From Bacteroidota bacterium (GTDB lineage: Bacteria; Bacteroidota; Bacteroidia; Chitinophagales; Chitinophagaceae), in the NCBI GenBank assembly GCA_026391115.1, contig JAPLER010000078.1, positions 1-35,435 of the forward strand: a stretch of 35,435 nt of DNA. Reading direction: 5' to 3'. The notes beneath the pieces are model-generated. The model was not told the DNA's origin, made no database searches, and saw nothing but the letters and a program-made list of their open reading frames with translations. The translations under genes and the position numbers were made by a program. Position 1 is the stretch's first letter. Each line of letters begins with the position of its first letter. Below, one piece after another: positions 1 to 8,537 of this stretch.

Positions 1-476
1 AAACAGAAAGACTACTGATACAACCATTAACAAACACTCACAAGCATTTTATTTTCGAATTGCTAAATACAGCTGGTTGGATTGAATTTATTGGCAACAG
101 AAACATTAATACTATTGATGATGCTGTTGCATATATTGAAAGAATTATTACTAATAAAAATGTTCAATATTCTGTAGTTACATTACAAGAAAATTTACAA
201 CCAATAGGCATTATAACCTTTATAAAAAAAGATTACTTAGAGCATCACGATATTGGTTTTGCCTTCTTGCCACAATATGGCAAACAAGGTTTTGCTTATG
301 AAGCTGCAAATGCCTTTTTGCAACATCATCAACAATTGCAGAATACTATTTTGGCAACTACAATTCCATCAAATATCAACTCCATCAATCTACTTAAAAA
401 GCTTGGATTTATATATGAGCAGCAAATAGAAGATGAAAATGAAATTTTGCAGGTATATAAAAAGACAAGCAATTAG
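1..476 (+). CDS. GNAT-family N-acetyltransferase (5' end cut off by window)
   Basis: The reading frame is open from base 3 with no stop. It begins TERLLIQPL, the usual first strand of RimJ/RimL-like acetyltransferases, followed by FELLNTAGWIEFIGNRNI. The TTG at 60 is therefore an internal leucine, and the true start lies left of the window. GNAT features seen are the GIITFIKKDYLEHHDIGFAFLP strand region split around the acetyl-CoA site, a Y-G-K-Q-G-F-A-Y-E-A loop in the place of the Q/RxxGxG/A acetyl-CoA loop, and a C-terminal SINLLKKLGF segment typical of the fold. By family it would move an acetyl group from acetyl-CoA to an amine, perhaps a protein N-terminus or small molecule. The substrate cannot be told from sequence. 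It ends 54 bp before the next gene on the same strand. Confidence 0.85.
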   Translation, partial: TERLLIQPLTNTHKHFIFELLNTAGWIEFIGNRNINTIDDAVAYIERIITNKNVQYSVVTLQENLQPIGIITFIKKDYLEHHDIGFAFLPQYGKQGFAYEAANAFLQHHQQLQNTILATTIPSNINSINLLKKLGFIYEQQIEDENEILQVYKKTSN

Positions 477-530
477 TAATATCATTGCATAAATGCTGTT
501 ATGCATTTTAATTGTTTTAAATAAAAGATT

Positions 531-1547
531 ATGAAAAAGGCTAATATAAAAGGATTTGAAAAGTTTATAAATAAAGAAAGTACTGGTGCAAAAAAGAAAG
601 AAGAATTTAGACAAGCCAAAAGGCAAATGAAAGCAGAAAGACGTGAAGCTGGACGTATTGCACACCAAGAAAAAATTGCCAAAGTTAATGGCACATTTGT
701 TCCAAAAGAGAATACAAAAAACAGCAAACCCATTAACAAAAAATTTGCTGAGGGCAAGGTAGAAAAAATGGTTGGCGAAAAACCCAATACGGAATTAATG
801 CCTTTAAATAAATTTATTGCACACGCTGGTATTTGTGGACGTAGAGAAGCTGCTGAACTAATAAAAAAAGGCGAAGTAAGTGTAAATGGAACTGTGGTTA
901 ACGAGCCAGGATTTAAAGTAAGTGAACAAGACATTGTAAAACATAGAGGCAAAAAATTACTTGCAAAAACAACTGCAGTTTACATTTTACTCAACAAACC
1001 CAAAGATTACATTACCACACTTGAAGATCCTAAAGGCAGAAAAACTGTATTAGATTTAATTAAAGGTGCAACACCAGAACGTGTGTATCCTGTGGGTAGA
1101 TTGGATAGAAATACAACTGGAGTTTTATTACTTACCAATGATGGCGAATTGGCTCAAAAATTAACTCACCCTAGCTATGAGATTAAAAAGATTTATGAAG
1201 TAACATTAGATAAAGACCTTACCAAGAAAGACTTTGAAAGTATTTTGACAGGCTTGCCACTTGAAGATGGTATTGCAAAAGCAGATGTATTGAGTTTTGT
1301 TGATGCTAAAGCCAAAAATGTAATTGGTATTGAAATACACAACGGCAAAAACAGAATTGTAAGAAGAATGTTTGAACACCTTGGTTACTCTGTTGAAAAA
1401 TTAGACAGGGTTTTATTTGCCAACTTAACCAAGAAAAATGTGCACAGAGGCAGATGGAGAATGTTGTCTGAAAAAGAAGTGAGGTTGCTTAAATTTATGA
1501 ATAAAAGTTTTGTTAAAAAAGTGAAGCCCACTCAAGCTAGTAGTTAA
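531..1547 (+). CDS. RsuA/RluB-family rRNA pseudouridine synthase
   Basis: The 338-residue protein should isomerise a uridine in ribosomal RNA (RluB-like for 23S or RsuA-like for 16S; the target is not decided here). Residues 1-85 are a lysine-rich extension, likely RNA-binding and poorly conserved. An S4 RNA-binding domain spans about 91-135 (LNKFIAHAGICGRREAAELI then GEVSVNG). The catalytic domain follows, with the motif GRLDRNTTGVLLLTNDG holding the probable catalytic Asp192, and a late HNGKNRIVRRMFEHLG motif of the RsuA/RluB/RluE/RluF group. The ATG at 531 is the first plausible start. The last codons and the stop lie inside a CTAG-rich repeat (1535-1563), so the extreme C-terminus (QASS) is encoded by repeat sequence. 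Confidence 0.93.
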   Translation: MKKANIKGFEKFINKESTGAKKKEEFRQAKRQMKAERREAGRIAHQEKIAKVNGTFVPKENTKNSKPINKKFAEGKVEKMVGEKPNTELMPLNKFIAHAGICGRREAAELIKKGEVSVNGTVVNEPGFKVSEQDIVKHRGKKLLAKTTAVYILLNKPKDYITTLEDPKGRKTVLDLIKGATPERVYPVGRLDRNTTGVLLLTNDGELAQKLTHPSYEIKKIYEVTLDKDLTKKDFESILTGLPLEDGIAKADVLSFVDAKAKNVIGIEIHNGKNRIVRRMFEHLGYSVEKLDRVLFANLTKKNVHRGRWRMLSEKEVRLLKFMNKSFVKKVKPTQASS

Positions 1548-1563
1548 TAGCTAGTGGCTAGTG
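1535..1563. repeat. CTAG-rich repeat, left arm of copy A
   Basis: The stretch AGCTAGTAGTTAATAG then CTAGTGGCTAGTG overlaps the end of the pseudouridine synthase gene. It is an imperfect inverted match to the arm at 1941-1971, and it resembles the arm at 16601-16635. Together the two arms bracket the S23 gene. Confidence 0.7.
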
Positions 1564-1589
1564 TTATTTAATTGCTAATAATTTAGTGT

Positions 1590-1955
1590 ATGTTAACCTT
1601 ATCTCATAAGAAACTAGAGGTTTATACTATTTCTCTAAACCTAATCAAAGAAGTTTATTTCATTACTAGCCATTTTCCTGCTGAGGAAAAGTTTGGTTTG
1701 ACTACACAAATAAAACGAGCAGCCGTTTCCATTAGCTGCAATATTGCAGAAGGTGCAGGAAGAATATCAAAACAAGAAAAGAAAAGATTTTTTGAAATAG
1801 CACGAAGCTCCTGTGTTGAAGTCGATACGCAACTTGAAATTGCTATAATGCTTAATTACATTGAAATAAACGAAATAGAGTCACTCAATAAAAATATAGA
1901 ATCAGTTTTTAAAATACTTTCAAAACTAATTACCAACCTAACCACTAGCAACTAG
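1590..1955 (+). CDS. Four-helix-bundle protein, S23 / intervening-sequence protein family
   Basis: The 121-residue protein has the hallmarks of the S23 ribosomal/intervening-sequence family (TIGR02436 type): an early HKKLEVYTISLNLIKEVY helix, FPAEEKFGLTTQIKRAAVSI, the signature NIAEGAGR, then RFFEIARSSCVEVDTQLEIA. The family is known from genes inside 23S rRNA insertions in Leptospira and from free-standing copies in many Bacteroidota. Its biochemical role is unknown. This copy is not near an rRNA gene. It sits between two pseudouridine synthase genes and is bracketed by CTAG-rich inverted repeat arms. The last residues (TTSN) and the stop codon lie within the right-hand arm. This suggests the gene and the repeats travelled together, which is inference. 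Confidence 0.9.
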   Translation: MLTLSHKKLEVYTISLNLIKEVYFITSHFPAEEKFGLTTQIKRAAVSISCNIAEGAGRISKQEKKRFFEIARSSCVEVDTQLEIAIMLNYIEINEIESLNKNIESVFKILSKLITNLTTSN

Positions 1956-1971
1956 CCACTTACCACTAGCC
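1941..1971. repeat. CTAG-rich repeat, right arm of copy A
   Basis: The stretch ACCACTAGCAACTAGCCACT then TACCACTAGCC carries the stop of the S23 gene and ends 8 bp before the next ATG. It is the approximate reverse complement of the left arm. Its last part (CTTACCACTAGCC) recurs at 16711-16723. Confidence 0.7.
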
Positions 1972-1979
1972 TAAAAAAT

Positions 1980-2699
1980 ATGAAATACAAAGACTTAGAT
2001 ATTATTTTCGAAAACAACGATTTTATTGCCATCAATAAGCCAGCAGGCTTGTTTAGTGTGCCTGATAGAAGCGGAAAAGAAACCTCTTTAAAACAAGTTA
2101 TTGAACAAGAGTTTGAGAAAATTTATATTGTACATAGATTAGATAAAGAAACAAGCGGCATTATAATATTTGCTAAAAATGCTATTGTTCATAAGGCTTT
2201 GAGCGAAATGTTTGAACATAGAAAAATTGAAAAATACTACGTGGGTTTGGTAAATGGTAGCTTATACAACCAAACAGGTACTATTGATGCAGCCATTGCA
2301 GAACACCATACCAACAAAGGGCAAATGATGACTTCTACCAAAGGAAAAGCATCATTAACTAATTATGAAGTACTAAAAGATTACAAATTATACAGTTGGG
2401 TAAAATTTAGAATTCACACAGGGCGTATGCATCAAATAAGAGTGCATAGTAAACACATTGGACACGCTATTGTATGCGATAGTTTATATGGAGATGGTAA
2501 ACCAGTTTTATTATCAGCTTTTAAAAAGAAATATAAATTGTCTAAAAATGAATTGGACGAAACACCCATATTATCAAGGGTTGGGCTGCACGCCTACCAA
2601 CTTATTTTTGAATGGAATGATAAAAAAATAGACCTGATAGCAGAGCCTCCAAAAGACCTTAGAGCATTGCTGCAACAGCTTGAAAAAAATGCTAAATAG
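1980..2699 (+). CDS. RluA-family pseudouridine synthase (no S4 domain)
   Basis: The 239-residue protein should convert specific uridines in rRNA or tRNA to pseudouridine. It starts directly with the catalytic fold (IIFENNDFIAINKPAGL) and carries the RluA signature VHRLDKETSGIIIFAKN with the probable catalytic Asp55, then RIHTGRMHQIRVHSKHIGH and CDSLYGD. It lacks the N-terminal S4 domain of RluC and RluD, so it is closer to the short RluA or YqcB-like members. The ATG at 1980 follows the repeat arm directly, so the repeat has become its 5' leader. Transcription should end at the strong hairpin at 2707-2738. Confidence 0.92.
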   Translation: MKYKDLDIIFENNDFIAINKPAGLFSVPDRSGKETSLKQVIEQEFEKIYIVHRLDKETSGIIIFAKNAIVHKALSEMFEHRKIEKYYVGLVNGSLYNQTGTIDAAIAEHHTNKGQMMTSTKGKASLTNYEVLKDYKLYSWVKFRIHTGRMHQIRVHSKHIGHAIVCDSLYGDGKPVLLSAFKKKYKLSKNELDETPILSRVGLHAYQLIFEWNDKKIDLIAEPPKDLRALLQQLEKNAK

Positions 2700-2706
2700 T
2701 TTTATT

Positions 2707-2738
2707 AAAAAAGGTGAGCAATATTGCTCACCTTTTTT
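2707..2738. terminator. Bidirectional rho-independent terminator
   Basis: This is a perfect inverted repeat: AAAAAAGGTGAGCAAT pairs with ATTGCTCACCTTTTTT. It lies between the convergent pseudouridine synthase and lipoprotein genes and has a T-run in both directions. Confidence 0.9.
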
Positions 2739-2761
2739 AATAATCAATTATAGAATAAAAA

Positions 2762-5086
2762 TTATTGTACTCGTTTTATTCTGAATGAACCTGAGATTGC
2801 AGTTATAATTGTTGAAGAGTCTCTCACTACATTACCACTAAAAGTACCTGCAATATAACCACCCACATTACCGTACTCAGTAATAGTAACTGTTGTGCCT
2901 TGTACTGATGTGTATGAGGTCATTAAAGCATCTGAGTGTGTTAGATTCAAATTAAAAGTTCCAATGTTGTTACCACTAAAGTTAGCATTAAAATTACCAT
3001 AAGGGTTAAATGCCATACCAGATAAATATGTACCAGCACCAGCAATGTTATAAGCAGTTAAAGAATCCTTAGCATTATAAGTAGTGTTGCCAATTGTATA
3101 ATTTAAGAACTCAGTAAGGCTAACTCCACAAGCTTGCACAGTACCAAAATTAATTGTATTGTTTATAACACTAACTGCAATTGGTGTTGCATTTTGTTGA
3201 TGGTTCACAGTATCTTCTACATTAAGATAACCAGATGTAACATTCCCACAGTTAGTTATACTTCCTAGAACATTTCCATTAATAATGTTTAACCTTGTAC
3301 CAGGTGTAGCACCTCCAAGTATTAAAGTTGCTATGCCATTAACATTATTATTGTTACAATCTTTTACAGTTCCTGTAACTGATACAGTGTTTGCAATTGG
3401 AACTGTTACACTAATTACACCTGCATTATAATCAGTACTAAAAGGTCCAATTTGTGTTGAATCAATTAATACCTGATTTTGACAATTATCATAATAATAT
3501 ACTTTTCTGGTTAATATTTTATTGGCTTGAACATAAACGTTAAGTCCTCCACCAGGAGCTTGTAAGTAATAAGTTTGAGTGGAATCTCCAGTAAAAGTGA
3601 CACGCAATGTGCCGTTAATTGTAGCACCATTTTGGTTAACAAATCCAGCAATATAACGAACAATATTTTGCACACCACAAGCTTTTACAGTACCTACATT
3701 AAAGGTGCCAGCACCTGTAACATTTACAGTTATTGGTGTTGCATTTTGTTTAAGTGTGTTTAAATCAAATACAGTAACTGTTGCTGTAGTAGCAGGTACT
3801 GCACTGCAATAGGTAATGCTTTTATTAAAACTACCATTGTTTATTTGTGTGTAGTAAGTGTTGCCATTGGCTAATTTTATTAAAGCATAGCCATTAACTA
3901 CTGCTGTGTTGCTACAATCGTTTACTGTGCCTTTTATAGTAATACTTGTAGTAGTAAGATTTGCAACGTTTACAGTTATAGTTCCTAAATCTGTATTTTG
4001 TGTAAATGAGCCAACTGTTGTGTCAAGTAAGGTTGAGTAACTACCACTACAATAGTTTTTATTAACTATTGTAGCTACAATATTTTTATTGGCAGGAATA
4101 TTACCAGTTATAGAACCATCACTTGCAGTCCAACCACTTCCACCACCACCGCCCCAGCCTGCACTGGTAATAAAATAAACGTGATAGTTATCAAGTGCAT
4201 TACCATTTTGGTCAACAAATTTTGCAGTTAAAGTTATTGGCCCACCACCATAATCACAATTCCACCAGGTAAAATGAGCCACATCACCTACATAATTGTT
4301 ACCAGTTTTAGTAGCAGTTCCTTCTTCTACCCACAACCCTTTTGTTTCATCAAAAAACCAAAGCGGTATAGTTGTGGGTGCCTGACTTTGTGTAGCAGCT
4401 GCAATAGGAAAAGTAATGGTTGCTTTTTTACCACTTGCCAATTGCAAAGCCTCGCCATTACTACCTTGTAACTCTACAGCCATCATACCATAGCTGGTTA
4501 ATACTTGCTCGTTATTGCTTGTATTAATACCACGCAAATCACCTGGCATTTCTGTAACACAATTGTTGCTGGTTGGGTCTAAAAAATAAGCTGCTACTTT
4601 TACACTACCAGTATAAGCAGCACCACTTTTAGTCACCACCGCATTAGCAGGAAACACAATGTTACCACCTGTAGCAACAGTAATAGTACCACCACTTGCA
4701 TTGGTAAAGTTGCCACTTTCTGTTTTCTTTACAAGTTGTATTACAATATTATTTACTACTTTTTCTTTAGGTTTAATGGTTCTGCTACCAGCAAAATAAC
4801 CTGCTTTGGTAGCTTTAATTAATCCTGCATTTTGGCTTAGTGTAGCTTTGGGAATAATAAATTGTCCACTTGCATCTGTAATTACTTTGCTGCTGCCAAT
4901 GGTAATTTCTACACCATTTAAGGCATCTCCATTTTGATTGGTTACTTTACCTGCAACAGCAGTGGTAATGGTTGTACCTGGATCGTAGGGTACAATAACG
5001 TCTGTACTAGACAATTCGTTTTTTTTGCAACTACTTATAGCCAATATAAATGCTACAATAGTTAAGAGGCTGGTTAGTTTTTTCAT
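2762..5086 (-). CDS. Large surface lipoprotein with carboxypeptidase-regulatory-like domain and internal A-B-A-B repeats
   Basis: The 774-residue protein has a lipoprotein signal peptide (ILAISSC, lipid Cys20), so it is expected at an outer-membrane surface. Residues 44-118 form a CarboxypepD_reg-like beta domain (GKVTNQNGDALNGVEITIGS, then DASGQF). About 130-280 is a beta-rich module (GGTITVATGGNIVFPANAVV, ending in AHFTWWNCD). The rest holds two alternating units repeated once: A1 about 286-375 (KFVDQNG, ending TDLGTITV), B1 380-471 (GTVNDC to GTVKACG), A2 about 480-565 and B2 about 570-660 (GTVKDC to GTVQACG). Paired cysteines mark the B units. No enzymatic motif was seen. A scaffold, adhesion or glycan-binding role is possible but unproven. 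Confidence 0.88.
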   Translation of the reverse strand: MKKLTSLLTIVAFILAISSCKKNELSSTDVIVPYDPGTTITTAVAGKVTNQNGDALNGVEITIGSSKVITDASGQFIIPKATLSQNAGLIKATKAGYFAGSRTIKPKEKVVNNIVIQLVKKTESGNFTNASGGTITVATGGNIVFPANAVVTKSGAAYTGSVKVAAYFLDPTSNNCVTEMPGDLRGINTSNNEQVLTSYGMMAVELQGSNGEALQLASGKKATITFPIAAATQSQAPTTIPLWFFDETKGLWVEEGTATKTGNNYVGDVAHFTWWNCDYGGGPITLTAKFVDQNGNALDNYHVYFITSAGWGGGGGSGWTASDGSITGNIPANKNIVATIVNKNYCSGSYSTLLDTTVGSFTQNTDLGTITVNVANLTTTSITIKGTVNDCSNTAVVNGYALIKLANGNTYYTQINNGSFNKSITYCSAVPATTATVTVFDLNTLKQNATPITVNVTGAGTFNVGTVKACGVQNIVRYIAGFVNQNGATINGTLRVTFTGDSTQTYYLQAPGGGLNVYVQANKILTRKVYYYDNCQNQVLIDSTQIGPFSTDYNAGVISVTVPIANTVSVTGTVKDCNNNNVNGIATLILGGATPGTRLNIINGNVLGSITNCGNVTSGYLNVEDTVNHQQNATPIAVSVINNTINFGTVQACGVSLTEFLNYTIGNTTYNAKDSLTAYNIAGAGTYLSGMAFNPYGNFNANFSGNNIGTFNLNLTHSDALMTSYTSVQGTTVTITEYGNVGGYIAGTFSGNVVRDSSTIITAISGSFRIKRVQ

Positions 5087-5246
5087 TGTTGTTTATTTTT
5101 TGTGAAAAATGTTTTACAATTACATTGAGTCGCATACAACAAAAAACGCTGCTTGCAATTTTAAAACTTTTTTATAAAGTTAGTTTTTTACGTTGCATAC
5201 GCAAAAAATAAAAAATGGTTGGGTAAAATGGAAAGTTTTTTTAAAA

Positions 5247-7277
5247 TTATTTTAAAGCCTCCAATTCCTTCTGCAATCTGAACATTTCATCACGCAGTTT
5301 TGCAGCTTCTATAAAGTCTAAATCTTTTGCTGCTTTTTCCATTTGCTTTTTAACTTGTGCAATGGCTTTTTCTTTTTGAGGAATGGTTTTATATTCTATT
5401 TGCTCATCTGCAGCTATTTGTGGCGAATCATCAACAATTGCATAAGGTTTATTTACATCAAAGCCTTTAATATCTAACACACTACCTTGTTTCATTATTT
5501 GCTCAATAGATTTTTTAACAGTAGTTGGTGTAATGTTATGGGCAATGTTATAAGCTACTTGTTTTTCTCTACGCCTGTTGGTTTCGTCAATGGTACGTTG
5601 CATACTTTGTGTCATTTTATCTGCATAAAAAATAACCAATCCTTCTGCATTACGTGCAGCCCTGCCCGCAGTTTGGGTAAGGCTTCTTTCGTTACGCAAA
5701 AAGCCTTCTTTATCTGCATCTAAAATAGCTACCAAACTTACTTCAGGCAAGTCCAATCCTTCTCTTAATAAATTAACACCCACCAATACATCAATTGTTC
5801 CAAGTCTTAGTTCTCGTAATATTTCAACACGTTCCAAAGCATCAATATCGCTGTGTATGTATTTTGATTTAATGTTGATTCGCTTTAAATATTTATCCAT
5901 TTCTTCAGCCATCCGTTTGGTTAATGTAGTCACCAAAACCCTATCGCCTTTTGTAACACGTTTATCAATCTCATCTAGCAAATCATCAATCTGATTTACA
6001 CTTGGTCGCACTTCAATAGGAGGTTCCAATAATCCTGTTGGACGCACCACTTGTTCTACCACAACGCCACCAGTTTTTTCTAATTCATAATTACCAGGTG
6101 TAGCACTCACAAATACAGATTGTGGAATTAAATTTTCAAACTCATGAAAGTTTAATGGCCTATTATCTAATGCACTTGGCAAGCGAAACCCAAAATCTAC
6201 CAACACCATTTTTCTGCTTCTATCACCACCATACATACCACCAATTTGGCTAACAGTAACGTGGCTTTCATCCACCATCAATAAAAAATCTTTAGGAAAA
6301 TAATCTAATAAGCAATAAGGTCTTGTTCCTGGTTTACGCCTATCAAAAAATCTTGAATAATTTTCAATACCTGTGCAGTAGCCCAATTCACGTATCATTT
6401 CTAAATCATACTCTACACGTTCTTTAACACGCTGTGCTTCTACACGTTTACCAACACTCATAAAATATTCGTATTGCAAACGCATTTCATCTTGTATATC
6501 GTGTATTACTTCTTGCAACATATCTTTTGGTGCAACGTATAAGTTAGCAGGAAAAATGGCAGCGTTTTCTAATACCCCAATTCTCTTGCTGGTTTCTTTA
6601 TCAAGTGTTTCTATTTCTTCAATTTCATCGCCAAAAAAAGTAATGCGATAAGCATAGTCAACATAAGGCAAATTAATATCAACAGTATCTCCCTTTACTC
6701 TAAATGTTCCTCTACTCCAATCGCCTTGAGATCTTGAATACAGTGAGTTTACAAGCCTATGCAAAAAAGCCTGACGAGAAACAATTTCTCCTTTTTCTAT
6801 TCGAATAATTCCATTTTCAAACTCTGTTGGATTACCCATACCATAAATACAACTCACACTGGAAACAATTACAATATCTCTACGTCCACTCAATAACTCT
6901 GCTGTGGCTTGTAGGCGAAGTTTATCTAACTCTTCATTAACATTCAAATCTTTTTCAATGTAGGTATCACTTACAGGCAGGTATGCTTCTGGTTGATAGT
7001 AATCGTAATAGCTTACAAAATATCCAACAGCATTATCAGGAAAAAATTGTTTGAACTCGCCATACAATTGAGCTACAAGAGTTTTGTTATGTGTTAAAAC
7101 CAAAGTTGGTCGCTGCACTTGTGCAATAACGTTTGCCATAGTAAACGTTTTACCACTACCTGTTACACCCAATAAAGTTTGATATTGTTCACCATCATTT
7201 ATGCCTTCTACCAATTGCTTGATAGCATTGGGTTGATCGCCTGCTGGTTGATATGGTGAATGAAGTTGGAATTGCAT
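5247..7277 (-). CDS. uvrB: Excinuclease ABC subunit B
   Basis: The 676-residue protein is UvrB of nucleotide excision repair. It takes damaged DNA from UvrA, verifies the lesion and recruits UvrC. Seen in order are the Walker A GVTGSGKT (about 37-44), the damage-probing beta-hairpin region (SYYDYYQPEAYLPVSDTYIE), a DESH Walker B box, helicase motifs LVGVNLLREGLDLPEV and QTAGRAARN, and a C-terminal UVR domain (about 630-676, DFIEAAKLRDEMFRLQKELE) that contacts UvrC. Length is normal for the family. The ATG at 7277 precedes the canonical FQLHSPYQPAGDQPNAI start. The gene is expected to be transcribed separately from the upstream lipoprotein gene, because a terminator lies between them. Confidence 0.99.
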   Translation of the reverse strand: MQFQLHSPYQPAGDQPNAIKQLVEGINDGEQYQTLLGVTGSGKTFTMANVIAQVQRPTLVLTHNKTLVAQLYGEFKQFFPDNAVGYFVSYYDYYQPEAYLPVSDTYIEKDLNVNEELDKLRLQATAELLSGRRDIVIVSSVSCIYGMGNPTEFENGIIRIEKGEIVSRQAFLHRLVNSLYSRSQGDWSRGTFRVKGDTVDINLPYVDYAYRITFFGDEIEEIETLDKETSKRIGVLENAAIFPANLYVAPKDMLQEVIHDIQDEMRLQYEYFMSVGKRVEAQRVKERVEYDLEMIRELGYCTGIENYSRFFDRRKPGTRPYCLLDYFPKDFLLMVDESHVTVSQIGGMYGGDRSRKMVLVDFGFRLPSALDNRPLNFHEFENLIPQSVFVSATPGNYELEKTGGVVVEQVVRPTGLLEPPIEVRPSVNQIDDLLDEIDKRVTKGDRVLVTTLTKRMAEEMDKYLKRINIKSKYIHSDIDALERVEILRELRLGTIDVLVGVNLLREGLDLPEVSLVAILDADKEGFLRNERSLTQTAGRAARNAEGLVIFYADKMTQSMQRTIDETNRRREKQVAYNIAHNITPTTVKKSIEQIMKQGSVLDIKGFDVNKPYAIVDDSPQIAADEQIEYKTIPQKEKAIAQVKKQMEKAAKDLDFIEAAKLRDEMFRLQKELEALK

Positions 7278-7303
7278 TTGAGATGTAAAGTAAAATAAAA
7301 AAA

Positions 7304-7330
7304 GCTATCATTAATTGATAGCCTTTTTTT
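7304..7330 (-). terminator. Rho-independent terminator after the small lipoprotein gene
   Basis: The hairpin arms are GCTATCA (7304-7310) and TGATAGC (7316-7322), flanked by A and T runs. On the minus strand the hairpin is followed by a T-run. It lies between the stop of the lipoprotein gene (7347) and the start of uvrB (7277). Confidence 0.85.
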
Positions 7331-7346
7331 AAAATGATAAATTTAT

Positions 7347-7766
7347 TTAATAACGTGTTAAAGTAGTTCTTACTACTTGTGGGGTTGCCATTATAGTATC
7401 ATTTACAGCAACTACAAGTTGAGTGGTGCTTAAAGATTCAATTGTGGATTTGCCAAATGGTAATCCTAAAACATTTCCAGACAAAGTATATTGATAAGGA
7501 AATGTTTGAGAAGAACAAGAATCTCGGTAATCTGCAATTCCAGTTGTTTTGAAAGTGTAAGTAGAATATTGATCGCAAGGCATACTATAACTTGTAGAAT
7601 AAGTATTAGTCGTTTGACCTGTTGAACTTACTGTTCTGGTTTCATCAGTAATTCTCCATCGTCCTGCAATATCAGCCATAGTGTAATTGCTTTGAGTTGA
7701 ATTTGAGTCTTTCTTGCAAGCAAAAAAGGAACAAGCAATAATTGTTGTCAATAGAATCTTTTTCAT
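7347..7766 (-). CDS. Small lipocalin-like lipoprotein
   Basis: The 139-residue protein has a short lipoprotein signal (ACSFFACKKD, lipid Cys17), then a Ser/Asn-rich linker and one beta-rich domain opening with IAGRWRITDET. That opening resembles the G-x-W start of lipocalin-like domains common in Bacteroidota lipoproteins. Two cysteines (CDQYSTYTF and RDSC) may form a disulfide. No catalytic motif is visible. It is probably anchored at the outer membrane. It is transcribed alone, with a terminator directly downstream. The upstream region to 7861 is shared with the divergent Sua5/YrdC-family gene. The lipocalin assignment is by local resemblance only. Confidence 0.8.
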   Translation of the reverse strand: MKKILLTTIIACSFFACKKDSNSTQSNYTMADIAGRWRITDETRTVSSTGQTTNTYSTSYSMPCDQYSTYTFKTTGIADYRDSCSSQTFPYQYTLSGNVLGLPFGKSTIESLSTTQLVVAVNDTIMATPQVVRTTLTRY

Positions 7767-7860
7767 GATGTTTTAATGTTTTTGAATGATGCTGTAAAAA
7801 TATGGTTTAAAATAAATTATTAAAAAGTATTGCTATAACTTTACATCGAAATTTACTACC

Positions 7861-8466
7861 TTGCTTTTACATATTCACCCTGACAATCCCAATCCACGCA
7901 ATGTAAAAACCGTTGTGGAGTGTTTACTTGATGGAGGAGTAATTATTTACCCTACTGATACTATTTATGGTTTAGGTTGCGATATTTTTCAACACAAAGC
8001 CATAGAAAAAATTTGCAAAATAAAAAATATAGACGTTGCAAAAGCCAATCTAAGTTTTGTATGTTACGATTTAAGTGATTTAAGTAAATACACTAAAAGT
8101 ATACCCACACCATTGTACAGAACATTAAAAAATTATTTGCCTGGTGCTTATACTTTTATTTTACCTGCGAGTAAAGAAGTACCCAAAATACTGCACAGTA
8201 AAAAAAGCACCATTGGTTTGCGTGTGCCAGATAATAACATTGCACGAACTATTGTTAAAGAATTAAATCACCCCATTTTATCTGCCTCTTTACCTGGCGA
8301 AATGGTTGAAGAATACACCGACCCTGAATTAATGCACGACAACTTTGAACATCTTGTAGATATTGTAATTGATGGTGGTATTGGTGGTTACATTCCATCT
8401 ACAATTATTGATTGTACTAAAGATGAAATGGAAGTGGTGAGAATGGGTGCTGGGGTTTGGGAATAG
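7861..8466 (+). CDS. Sua5/YciO/YrdC-family protein (threonylcarbamoyl-AMP synthase type)
   Basis: The 201-residue protein has the YrdC fold: GGVIIYPTDTIYGLGCD near residue 30, the KICKIKN core, SFVCYDLSDLSKYT, LPGAYTFILPASKEVPKIL, and GLRVPDN. Sua5/TsaC proteins make threonylcarbamoyl-AMP from threonine, bicarbonate and ATP, for the t6A modification of tRNAs that read ANN codons. This short YciO/YwlC-like version is common in Bacteroidota. Whether it is the main t6A enzyme or a paralogue cannot be decided here. The start is a TTG: no ATG lies in frame nearby, and LLHIHPDNPNPRN is the conserved opening, so TTG at 7861 fits best. Confidence 0.9.
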   Translation: MLLHIHPDNPNPRNVKTVVECLLDGGVIIYPTDTIYGLGCDIFQHKAIEKICKIKNIDVAKANLSFVCYDLSDLSKYTKSIPTPLYRTLKNYLPGAYTFILPASKEVPKILHSKKSTIGLRVPDNNIARTIVKELNHPILSASLPGEMVEEYTDPELMHDNFEHLVDIVIDGGIGGYIPSTIIDCTKDEMEVVRMGAGVWE

Positions 8467-8483
8467 AATAATTTAGGTTAAAA

Positions 8484-8516
8484 AATGTTATAATCCATAA
8501 CATTCCTTCCTTTTCT
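8484..8516 (+). terminator. Possible weak terminator after the Sua5/YrdC-family gene
   Basis: The perfect 8-bp arms AATGTTAT (8484-8491) and ATAACATT (8497-8504) are separated by 5 nt and followed by a pyrimidine-rich stretch with several T's. The stem is A+T-rich, so its strength is doubtful. Confidence 0.45.
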
Positions 8517-8537
8517 TTGCTAACTAAAAAATGCTAT

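Noticed and set aside
60-476. Reading the GNAT gene as starting at the TTG at 60
   Set aside because: The frame is open further left and encodes the conserved TERLLIQPL strand of the family, so the gene begins before the window.
1590-1955. S23 gene as evidence of a nearby 23S rRNA gene
   Set aside because: No rRNA sequence was seen around it; free-standing copies are common in Bacteroidota.
8517-8537. TTG start for the 3-hydroxyacyl-CoA dehydrogenase
   Set aside because: It would add seven residues before the canonical KNISVIGAG strand; the ATG at 8538 fits the family better.
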